From Anaerobiospirillum thomasii (GTDB lineage Bacteria > Pseudomonadota > Gammaproteobacteria > Enterobacterales > Succinivibrionaceae), in NCBI RefSeq assembly GCF_900445255.1, contig NZ_UAPU01000007.1:512001-576000 (forward strand): a DNA stretch of 64,000 nucleotides, in the 5' to 3' direction. Shown piece by piece: positions 57,052-64,000 of the stretch (position 1 is the stretch's first letter; each line of letters starts with the position of its first letter). The position numbers and the translations under genes are program-made. The notes below the pieces were generated by a model that worked only from the letters and a program-made list of their open reading frames with translations, was not told the DNA's origin and made no database searches.

Positions 57052-58878
57052 ATGAACACACACGCAAAGCCAAAAGTATTACCAGGCTGTGAGATCTTTG
57101 AAAAGCTGATTGAATCTAATGCCTATTATGTAGATAAAACCTCATACTTAAAAAATCTCCTTGAAAGCTCTGATGAGGTTGAAAATGCCTTATTCACAAG
57201 ACCCCGTCGCTTTGGAAAAACTTTAAATATGTCCATGATAAAGGCCTTTTGTGAGCTTGACTATAAAAATCCTGGGGATACAACCTATCAGCAAAAACTC
57301 TTTATAGACAATGGCCGTAATCTTGCTGTAGCTCAGGATGAGTACAAAGTGCTGCGTGATAAGGTTATGGGACAGCTGCCTGTTATCTATGTCTCCTTTA
57401 GAGGTGTTGAGGGCTCTTGCTTTTATGAGGCTGTTGAAAAATTAGTAGTTAAGATTTTCAACTTATATGAAGCATTTGCCTTTTTGCTGGATAATCCGAA
57501 AATATCAGATAACAGAAAAAATATTTTTTCCACTATATTCGATTTTTGCGCAAATAACCTTAATCTGTCAGCAGATTTAACAAAACTCAATGATGCTGTA
57601 ACTTATTGTGGTCTTTTTATACCCAATCTTGCAAAAATGTTATACCTTGCCTATGGCACAAAGGTTTTAATCCTTATAGATGAGTATGATGTGCCATTGC
57701 AAAAGGCAGTAATTGCCCAAGAGCCTTACTATGAGAAAATGCTTGGCATTATCCGTGATATAAGTGTTAATACCTTTAAACAGGATCCTGATGCCTGGCT
57801 GTATAAGGGCATTATTACAGGCTGCTTAAAAATTGCCCATCAAAGTGTCTTTACTGATGCTAATAACTTTACCACCTTTAATGTCAACTCTAAGCACTAT
57901 TCCTCGTTCTTTGGCTTTACACAGGATGAGACTGATAAAATTCTATGTGACTTTGGTGTAGAGTCTAAAAGAGATGAGATTAAAAAGTGGTATAACGGTT
58001 ACAGATTTGGCCATGATTATGTCTACTGCCCATGGTCTTTAATGGAGTACTGTTTATCAGTAACTGATGGTAGCGAGGAGCCTGAGGCCTATTGGGTCAA
58101 CACCTCAGGCAATGACATTATCACTCTGTACACTAAAAACTCAATTGAGGCCAATGATGCTGACACTACACAAAAGCTGCAGGATTTAATGGATGGTAAT
58201 TCAGTTTTAATAAAACTCTCTGAATTTAGTGTTTATCCTGATATTACAAAAGGTATGGAGTTTGATACCTTTTGTACCATGATGCTGCAAACAGGCTATG
58301 TCACCTTTGATGAAAATTCAAAACTCAAAGGAATGGTCAGCGTTAAAATACCAAACTATGAGGTAAGGCAAGCCTTTGAGACTAAATTCTCTTACTTATA
58401 TTCTAATAACAATGATAGCTGGAAAGATGAGGGTTTTAAGCTTTTAGATGCACTGATGGGCAATGATATTGACAAGGCTCAGGCTATTATAAACTCTGTT
58501 CTGAGAATCTATATAAGTATAAGACACTCAGGCTCTGAGCAATACTATCATGGCTTGATGCAGGGTCTTTTAATTAGCGCTGCACAAAAGAACAATATTA
58601 AGGTACTAGATGAGAGCGAGAGCGGTATTGGTTATAGCGATATTATACTTAAAGATTTTATGTATAAAAGAGCTATAATCCTGGAGTTTAAACGCGCTGG
58701 CGATGAAGATCTATGCCTTAGGACAGCTAATGAGGCCACAGAGCAGATTATTAAAAAAAGATATGCAGATCTTTTTGATACACAGTATACACAGGTATAT
58801 GGTATAGGTATTGGCTTTTGTAGAAAATACTGTGAGATAGCATCACTTGGCAATATTGCAAAGCAGGATACAATTTAG
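57052..58878 (+). CDS. AAA-ATPase-like protein with C-terminal PD-(D/E)XK nuclease domain, copy 1
   Basis: The 608-residue protein belongs to the AAA-ATPase_like/PDDEXK_9 family (often called DUF1703). A Walker A-like RPRRFGKT is at about 50-57, Walker B ILIDEYDVP near 205-213. The C-terminal nuclease-like motif is D530 (GYSD) then E545-x-K547 (LEFKRA). It has no signal or membrane segment, so it should act in the cytoplasm. The family is common in gut bacteria, often in many copies; its function is not established. Its N-terminal 46 residues and residues about 265-345 differ from copies 2 and 3, but its variable module matches copy 3. Confidence 0.88.
   Translation: MNTHAKPKVLPGCEIFEKLIESNAYYVDKTSYLKNLLESSDEVENALFTRPRRFGKTLNMSMIKAFCELDYKNPGDTTYQQKLFIDNGRNLAVAQDEYKVLRDKVMGQLPVIYVSFRGVEGSCFYEAVEKLVVKIFNLYEAFAFLLDNPKISDNRKNIFSTIFDFCANNLNLSADLTKLNDAVTYCGLFIPNLAKMLYLAYGTKVLILIDEYDVPLQKAVIAQEPYYEKMLGIIRDISVNTFKQDPDAWLYKGIITGCLKIAHQSVFTDANNFTTFNVNSKHYSSFFGFTQDETDKILCDFGVESKRDEIKKWYNGYRFGHDYVYCPWSLMEYCLSVTDGSEEPEAYWVNTSGNDIITLYTKNSIEANDADTTQKLQDLMDGNSVLIKLSEFSVYPDITKGMEFDTFCTMMLQTGYVTFDENSKLKGMVSVKIPNYEVRQAFETKFSYLYSNNNDSWKDEGFKLLDALMGNDIDKAQAIINSVLRIYISIRHSGSEQYYHGLMQGLLISAAQKNNIKVLDESESGIGYSDIILKDFMYKRAIILEFKRAGDEDLCLRTANEATEQIIKKRYADLFDTQYTQVYGIGIGFCRKYCEIASLGNIAKQDTI
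57414..57660 (+). repeat. Variable module, type A, in copy 1
   Basis: This block encodes about residues 121-203, between Walker A and Walker B. Copy 1 and copy 3 (61481-61730) share it with few changes, while copy 2 (59447-59694) carries an unrelated-looking but equal-length sequence. The flanks on both sides are nearly identical in all copies. Confidence 0.85.
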
Positions 58879-59086
58879 TGAGCAATGTTGAAAGATGAAG
58901 ATTTCATCTGGCTGTCAAACTCATAAAACCTTATACAGTGATGCAAACTATATATTTGCTCACATAGACAATTAGCTTTTTTATGTATGTATGACCATGT
59001 GTCATATTGATTGTAAAGTAAGATTGGATAAAGTACGCATCTTTATACAAGAGCTGCTATAAATAATCAGGATAAAGGGACGTATT
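58879..59086 (+). repeat. Inter-gene spacer, repeated at 60914-61121 and 62949-63156
   Basis: The 208-bp spacer is the same in the first two positions as far as I can compare and differs by two bases in the third. It holds an 8-bp inverted repeat GTGAGCAA/TTGCTCAC (58878-58885 and 58956-58963) and ends with AAAGGGA 7 bp before each ATG. A GTAAGATT(A/G)GATA element near its end is also present upstream of copy 1, so the control region is probably shared by all copies. No clear terminator is present. Confidence 0.8.
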
Positions 59087-60913
59087 ATGATTAAAAACAA
59101 TGGCACAGTTGTCTTATCTGGTGAAGAGGACTTTGCCAGTCATATTTTAAATAATGGCTATTATGTTGATAAGACATATTATCTTAATGATCTCTTTATA
59201 AACAGAGGTGATAAAAACACTTTATTCACCAGACCTCGCCGCTTTGGCAAAACCTTAAATATGTCCATGATTAAGGCCTTTTGTGAGCTTGACTATAAAA
59301 ATCCAGGCGATACCTCCTATCAGCAAAAGCTCTTTATAGACAATGGCCGTAATCTTGCTGTAGCTCAGGATGAGTATAAAGAGCTGCGCGATAAGGTTAT
59401 GGGACAGCTGCCTGTTATCTATGTCTCTTTTAGAGGTGTTGAGGGCCTATGTTTTCATCATGCCGTTGATAAAATTCTTACTAAGATAGCACTGCTGTAT
59501 AAATATTTTCTGTTTCTTGCTGATAGTAAAAAAATACCTCAGGCGCAAAAGGATCTTTTTTTAAGCATTTACAATTTTTGTTTCAAACACAAAGGTGAAT
59601 TAAAAAATGATGCTTTGCTTGATACAGCAATATCTTATTGTGGAACCTTCATACCAACACTAGCTGATATGCTCTATACAGAGTATGACAGACAAGTTTT
59701 AATCCTTATAGATGAGTATGATGTGCCATTGCAAAAGGCAGTAGTGGCTGAGAAGCCTTACTATAATAAAATGCTTGGCATAATACGTGATATAAGTGTT
59801 AATACCTTTAAACAGGATCCTGATGCCTGGCTGTACAAGGGCATTGTCACAGGATGTCTAAGGATAGCTCATCAAAGTGTCTTTACTGATGCTAATAACT
59901 TTACCACCTTTAATGTAACCGATGAGCTTTACTCATCCTTCTTTGGCTTTACGCAGGAGCAGACTGATAAAATCATCAGTGACTTTGGCCTTGAGTCTAA
60001 AAGAGATGAGATTAAAAAGTGGTATAACGGCTATAGATTTGGCAATGATTATGTCTACTGCCCATGGTCTTTAATGGAGTACTGCGCCTCATCAAAACAA
60101 AATGGCAGCAATGAACCTGAGGCCTTCTGGGTTAACACCTCAGGCAATGACATTATCACTCTGTACACTAAAAACTCAATTGAGGCCAATGATGCTGACA
60201 CTACACAAAAGCTGCAGGATTTAATGGATGGTAATGCAGTTTTAATAAAACTCTCTGAATTTAGTGTTTATCCTGATATTACAAAAGGTATGGAGTTTGA
60301 TACCTTTTGTACCATGATGCTGCAAACAGGCTATGTCACCTTTGATGAAAATTCAAAACTCAAAGGAATGGTCAGCGTTAAAATACCAAACTATGAGGTA
60401 AGGCAAGCCTTTGAGACTAAATTCTCTTACTTATATTCTAATAACAATGATAGCTGGAAAGATGAGGGTTTTAAGCTTTTAGATGCACTGATGGGCAATG
60501 ATATTGACAAGGCTCAGGCTATTATAAACTCTGTTCTGAGAATCTATATAAGTATAAGACACTCAGGCTCTGAGCAATACTATCATGGCTTGATGCAGGG
60601 TCTTTTAATTAGCGCTGCACAAAAGAACAATATTAAGGTACTAGATGAGAGCGAGAGCGGTATTGGTTATAGCGATATTATACTTAAAGATTTTATGTAT
60701 AAAAGAGCTATAATCCTGGAGTTTAAACGCGCTGGCGATGAAGATCTATGCCTTAGGACAGCTAATGAGGCCACAGAGCAGATTATTAAAAAAAGATATG
60801 CAGATCTTTTTGATACACAGTATACACAGGTATATGGTATAGGTATTGGCTTTTGTAGAAAATACTGTGAGATAGCATCACTTGGCAATATTGCAAAGCA
60901 GGATACAATTTAG
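59087..60913 (+). CDS. AAA-ATPase-like protein with C-terminal PD-(D/E)XK nuclease domain, copy 2
   Basis: This 608-residue copy has the same RPRRFGKT and ILIDEYDVP ATPase motifs and the same D530/E545-x-K547 nuclease motif as copy 1. Its first 120 residues match copy 3 almost exactly. Residues about 121-203 are a different module (starting LCFHHAVDKILTKI) shared with neither neighbour. From the Walker B motif onward it again matches copy 3, and from about residue 350 all three. The frame is intact and the gene is preceded by the repeated spacer with AAAGGGA. Confidence 0.88.
   Translation: MIKNNGTVVLSGEEDFASHILNNGYYVDKTYYLNDLFINRGDKNTLFTRPRRFGKTLNMSMIKAFCELDYKNPGDTSYQQKLFIDNGRNLAVAQDEYKELRDKVMGQLPVIYVSFRGVEGLCFHHAVDKILTKIALLYKYFLFLADSKKIPQAQKDLFLSIYNFCFKHKGELKNDALLDTAISYCGTFIPTLADMLYTEYDRQVLILIDEYDVPLQKAVVAEKPYYNKMLGIIRDISVNTFKQDPDAWLYKGIVTGCLRIAHQSVFTDANNFTTFNVTDELYSSFFGFTQEQTDKIISDFGLESKRDEIKKWYNGYRFGNDYVYCPWSLMEYCASSKQNGSNEPEAFWVNTSGNDIITLYTKNSIEANDADTTQKLQDLMDGNAVLIKLSEFSVYPDITKGMEFDTFCTMMLQTGYVTFDENSKLKGMVSVKIPNYEVRQAFETKFSYLYSNNNDSWKDEGFKLLDALMGNDIDKAQAIINSVLRIYISIRHSGSEQYYHGLMQGLLISAAQKNNIKVLDESESGIGYSDIILKDFMYKRAIILEFKRAGDEDLCLRTANEATEQIIKKRYADLFDTQYTQVYGIGIGFCRKYCEIASLGNIAKQDTI
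59447..59694 (+). repeat. Variable module, type B, in copy 2
   Basis: About 248 bp encoding residues near 121-203. It keeps the length and hydrophobic pattern of the type A module (for example ISYCGTFIPTLADML against VTYCGLFIPNLAKML) but differs at most positions, in contrast to near-identical flanks. Confidence 0.85.
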
Positions 60914-61121
60914 TGAGCAATGTTGAAAGATGAAGATTTCATCTGGCTGTCAAACTCATAAAACCTTATACAGTGATGCAAACTATATATTTGCTCACAT
61001 AGACAATTAGCTTTTTTATGTATGTATGACCATGTGTCATATTGATTGTAAAGTAAGATTGGATAAAGTACGCATCTTTATACAAGAGCTGCTATAAATA
61101 ATCAGGATAAAGGGACGTATT

Positions 61122-62948
61122 ATGATTAAAAACAATGGCACAGTTGTCTTATCTGGTGAAGAGGACTTTGCCAGTCATATTTTAAATAATGGCTATTATG
61201 TTGATAAGACATATTATCTTAATGATCTCTTTATAAACAGAGGTGATAAAAACACTTTATTCACCAGACCTCGCCGCTTTGGCAAAACCTTAAATATGTC
61301 CATGATTAAGGCCTTTTGTGAGCTTGACTATAAAAATCCAGGCGATACCTCCTATCAGCAAAAGCTCTTTATAGACAATGGCCGTAATCTTGCTGTAGCT
61401 CAGGATGAGTATAAAGAGCTGCGCGATAAGGTTATGGGACAGCTGCCTGTTATCTATGTCTCCTTTAGAGGTGTTGAGGGCTCTTGCTTTTATGAGGCTG
61501 TTGAAAAATTAGTAATTAAGATTTTCAACTTATATGAAGAATTTGCCTTTTTGCTTGATAATCCGAAAATATCAGATAACAGAAAAAATATTTTTTCCAC
61601 TATATTCGATTTTTGCGCAAATAACCTTAATCTGTCAGCAGATTTAACAAAACTCAATGATGCTGTAACTTATTGTGGTCTTTTTATACCCAATCTTGCA
61701 AAAATGTTATACCTTGCCTATGGCACAAAGGTTTTAATCCTTATAGATGAGTATGATGTGCCATTGCAAAAGGCAGTAATTGCCAAAGAGCCGTATTATG
61801 ATGAAATGCTTGGCATAATACGTGATATAAGTGTTAATACCTTTAAACAGGATCCTGATCCCTGGCTGTACAAGGGCATTGTCACAGGATGTCTAAGGAT
61901 AGCTCATCAAAGTGTCTTTACTGATGCTAATAACTTTACCACCTTTAATGTAACCGATGAGCTTTACTCATCCTTCTTTGGCTTTACGCAGGAGCAGACT
62001 GATAAAATCATCAGTGACTTTGGCCTTGAGTCTAAAAGAGATGAGATTAAAAAGTGGTATAACGGCTATAGATTTGGCAATGATTATGTCTACTGCCCAT
62101 GGTCTTTAATGGAGTACTGCGCCTCATCAAAACAAAATGGCAGCAATGAACCTGAGGCCTTCTGGGTTAACACCTCAGGCAATGACATTATCACTCTGTA
62201 CACTAAAAACTCAATTGAGGCCAATGATGCTGACACTACACAAAAGCTGCAGGATTTAATGGATGGTAATGCAGTTTTAATAAAACTCTCTGAATTTAGT
62301 GTTTATCCTGATATTACAAAAGGTATGGAGTTTGATACCTTTTGTACCATGATGCTGCAAACAGGCTATGTCACCTTTGATGAAAATTCAAAACTCAAAG
62401 GAATGGTCAGCGTTAAAATACCAAACTATGAGGTAAGGCAGGCCTTTGAGACCAAATTCTCTTACTTATATTCTAATAACAATGATAGCTGGAAAGATGA
62501 AGGCTTTAAGCTTTTAGATGCACTGATGAGCAATGATATTGACATGGCTCAGGCTATTATAAACTCTGTTCTGAGAATCTATATAAGTATAAGACACTCA
62601 GGATCTGAGCAATACTATCATGGCTTGATGCAGGGTCTTTTAATTAGCGCTGCACAAAAGAACAATATTAAGGTACTAGATGAGAGCGAGAGCGGTATTG
62701 GTTATAGCGATATTATACTTAAAGATTTTATGTATAAAAGAGCTATAATCCTGGAGTTTAAACGCGCTGGCGATGAAGATCTATGCCTTAGGACAGCTAA
62801 TGAGGCCACAGAGCAGATTATTAAAAAAAGATATGCAGATCTTTTTGATACACAGTATACACAGGTATATGGTATAGGTATTGGCTTTTGTAGAAAATAC
62901 TGTGAGATAGCATCACTTGGCAATATTGCAAAGCAGGATACAATTTAG
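61122..62948 (+). CDS. AAA-ATPase-like protein with C-terminal PD-(D/E)XK nuclease domain, copy 3
   Basis: This 608-residue copy is a mosaic. Residues 1-120 match copy 2, residues 121-203 match copy 1 (type A module), and residues from about 265 to the end match copy 2 with a few changes, such as Gly to Ser and Lys to Met near residues 470-477. ATPase and nuclease motifs are intact. The pattern is what recombination or gene conversion between copies would leave. Confidence 0.88.
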   Translation: MIKNNGTVVLSGEEDFASHILNNGYYVDKTYYLNDLFINRGDKNTLFTRPRRFGKTLNMSMIKAFCELDYKNPGDTSYQQKLFIDNGRNLAVAQDEYKELRDKVMGQLPVIYVSFRGVEGSCFYEAVEKLVIKIFNLYEEFAFLLDNPKISDNRKNIFSTIFDFCANNLNLSADLTKLNDAVTYCGLFIPNLAKMLYLAYGTKVLILIDEYDVPLQKAVIAKEPYYDEMLGIIRDISVNTFKQDPDPWLYKGIVTGCLRIAHQSVFTDANNFTTFNVTDELYSSFFGFTQEQTDKIISDFGLESKRDEIKKWYNGYRFGNDYVYCPWSLMEYCASSKQNGSNEPEAFWVNTSGNDIITLYTKNSIEANDADTTQKLQDLMDGNAVLIKLSEFSVYPDITKGMEFDTFCTMMLQTGYVTFDENSKLKGMVSVKIPNYEVRQAFETKFSYLYSNNNDSWKDEGFKLLDALMSNDIDMAQAIINSVLRIYISIRHSGSEQYYHGLMQGLLISAAQKNNIKVLDESESGIGYSDIILKDFMYKRAIILEFKRAGDEDLCLRTANEATEQIIKKRYADLFDTQYTQVYGIGIGFCRKYCEIASLGNIAKQDTI

Positions 62949-63156
62949 TGAGCAATGTTGAAAGATGAAGATTTCATCTGGCTGTCAAACTCATAAAACC
63001 TTATACAGTGATGCAAACTATATATTTGCTCACATAGACAATTAGCTTTTTTATGTATGTATGACCATGTGTCATATTGATTGTAAAGTAAGATTGGATA
63101 AAGTACGAATCTTTATACAAGAGCAGCTATAAATAATCAGGATAAAGGGACGTATT

Positions 63157-63333
63157 ATGATTAAAAACAATGGCACAGTTGTCTTATCTGGTGAAGAGGA
63201 CTTTGCCAGTCATATTTTAAATAATGGCTATTATGTTGATAAGACATATTATCTTAATGATCTCTTTATAAACAGAGGTGATAAAAACACTTTATTCACC
63301 AGACCTCGCGAGAGTGAACTAAAAACTGTGTAA
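63157..63333 (+). pseudogene. Truncated fourth copy of the AAA-ATPase-like gene
   Basis: The first 51 codons match copy 3 through the sequence ACCTCGC at 63309, just inside the Walker A motif. The frame then enters a different sequence and stops at 63331-63333, giving 58 codons. The break point is where an IS256-type element begins. Walker A is incomplete (TRPR then ES), so no function is expected. Confidence 0.88.
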
Positions 63334-64000
63334 ACGAAGATAGATGATTTAAAATATAACCATTATCGGAGTTTACTTAATATGGCAAGAATTAAACATA
63401 GCCCAATGGCTGAAAAGATAGCTGACCTTATAATGGAGCACTACAACCCAAAAGATGCCCAGAGTGCTCAAGATGCTATTAAAGAAGCATTTGCACCTGT
63501 TTTTGAAAGGATCCTTAATACTGAGCTTGATGCTCATTTAGGCTATAGCAAGAGCAGCACTGATGAGAAGGAGACCACCAACAGGCGCAACGGCTATTCT
63601 AAGAAAACCATTCAAGGCTCATTTGGTGAGGCAGAGATCAACACTCCACGTGATCGTGAAGGAACCTTTGAGCCAGTAATTATCCCAAAAAGGGAAAAAG
63701 ACGTATCTCAGATAGAGCAAAAGGTCCTGGCCATGTATGCAAGAGGCATGAGTCAGAGGGATATAAGCTCAACCATTGAGGAAATCTATGGTTTTAAGCT
63801 CTCTCAAGACAAGATCTCCACTATAACGGACCTTATCCTGTCGGATGTTAATGAGTGGCTTAACAGGCCGTTAAAGCCTCTGTATACCTTTGTCTTTGTA
63901 GACTGCATCTATGTCAAGATGAAGAATGACAAGGGCTCTACAGAGAATCATGCCGTATATGTAATATTAGGCTTAGATGCTGAGGGGTATAAAGAGGTTT
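63310..64000 (+). mobile_element. IS256-type insertion sequence, left part
   Basis: Sequence unlike the array begins at about 63310 (GAGAGTGAACTAAAAACTGTG). The transposase gene follows 72 bp later. The right end lies outside the window, so inverted repeats and target duplication cannot be checked. Confidence 0.8.
63382..64000 (+). CDS. IS256 family (Mutator-type) transposase, partial
   Basis: The frame is open from the ATG at 63382 to the end of the window (206 codons). It reads as the N-terminal half of an IS256-family transposase: LNTELDAHLGY near 47-57, RRNGYSKKTIQGSFGEAEINTPRDR-type segment (about 68-92), MYARGMSQRDIS, and the first catalytic aspartate in FVFVDCIYVK (about 175). GGAG lies 10 bp before the ATG. 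The rest, including the other two acidic residues, is off-window. Confidence 0.92.
   Translation, partial: MARIKHSPMAEKIADLIMEHYNPKDAQSAQDAIKEAFAPVFERILNTELDAHLGYSKSSTDEKETTNRRNGYSKKTIQGSFGEAEINTPRDREGTFEPVIIPKREKDVSQIEQKVLAMYARGMSQRDISSTIEEIYGFKLSQDKISTITDLILSDVNEWLNRPLKPLYTFVFVDCIYVKMKNDKGSTENHAVYVILGLDAEGYKEV

Larger units (their letters stand above)
57052..63309 (+). repeat. Tandem array of an AAA-ATPase-like/PD-(D/E)XK gene, 2035-bp period
   Basis: Start codons lie at 57052, 59087, 61122 and 63157, exactly 2035 bp apart each time. Three complete copies and one truncated copy are present. The 3' halves and spacers are almost identical at DNA level; copy 1 differs most at its 5' end and upstream sequence. 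A block of about 250 bp inside each gene differs between copies (see separate entries). Confidence 0.95.

Noticed and set aside
57052-63309. Reading the tandem repeats as a CRISPR-like or satellite array
   Set aside because: The 2035-bp units each hold a full protein-coding gene; there are no short regular repeats with unique spacers.

Overview
The window looks like the chromosome of a low-GC, Gram-negative gammaproteobacterium. The evidence is a set of gene orders typical of Gammaproteobacteria (aroK-aroB-damX-rpe-gph-trpS, coaE-zapD-yacG, lptD-surA-pdxA-rsmA, ribD-ribE-ribH-nusB-thiL, aroQ-accB-accC, groES-groEL near fxsA and dsbD) together with outer-membrane functions (LptD, SurA, HldE, a two-partner secretion pair). 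The AT-rich base use, sugar transporters and tandem AAA-ATPase-like/PD-(D/E)XK genes fit a gut anaerobe of the Succinivibrionaceae (Aeromonadales), but that assignment is inference and was not tested by any search.

Layout. 1-4093: a terminator from an off-window gene, then a two-partner secretion operon (TpsB transporter, small TpsA exoprotein). 4092-6784: Nudix hydrolase, a class I dihydroorotase and a small unknown gene. 7006-12981: the minus-strand operon aroK-aroB-damX-rpe-gph-trpS, in which the dam methylase gene usual between damX and rpe is absent. 13499-21361: sugar-porter MFS protein, an isolated cysteine-containing flagellin, hldE, a secreted rhodanese, gltX and a second MFS protein. 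21453-24571: a PTS Enzyme I gene paired with a DUF1537 kinase-like gene, then tRNA-Gly(CCC). 24790-27106: a complete IS1634/IS4-type element with 29-bp imperfect terminal repeats and a 6-bp target duplication. 27235-36518: lipoprotein-type alkaline phosphatase, the groESL operon with a textbook heat-shock promoter, an EamA transporter, fxsA, dsbD and an aldose-epimerase-like gene. 36488-42606: fkpA, then thiL-nusB-ribH-ribE-ribD and glyA on the minus strand. 43046-45480: aroQ-accB-accC. 45514-49237: a degenerate aminoglycoside-phosphotransferase-like protein, an acetyltransferase, xerD and a lipoprotein. 49238-56841: coaE-zapD-yacG, then lptD-surA-pdxA-rsmA (envelope biogenesis, PLP synthesis, rRNA methylation). 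57052-64000: three complete and one broken copy of a 608-residue AAA-ATPase-like/PD-(D/E)XK protein in tandem with an exact 2035-bp period. The fourth copy is cut by an IS256-type element that runs off the window.

Most of the window is conserved housekeeping DNA. The most unusual part is the tandem array at the right end. The copies are nearly identical over their 3' halves and spacers, yet carry an exchangeable module of about 250 bp between the Walker A and Walker B motifs, so they are mosaics of one another. Other points worth attention are the loss of dam from its operon, the Enzyme I/DUF1537 pair, the pseudokinase-like protein, the cysteine-bearing flagellin, and two dyads built around TATAAT sequences.
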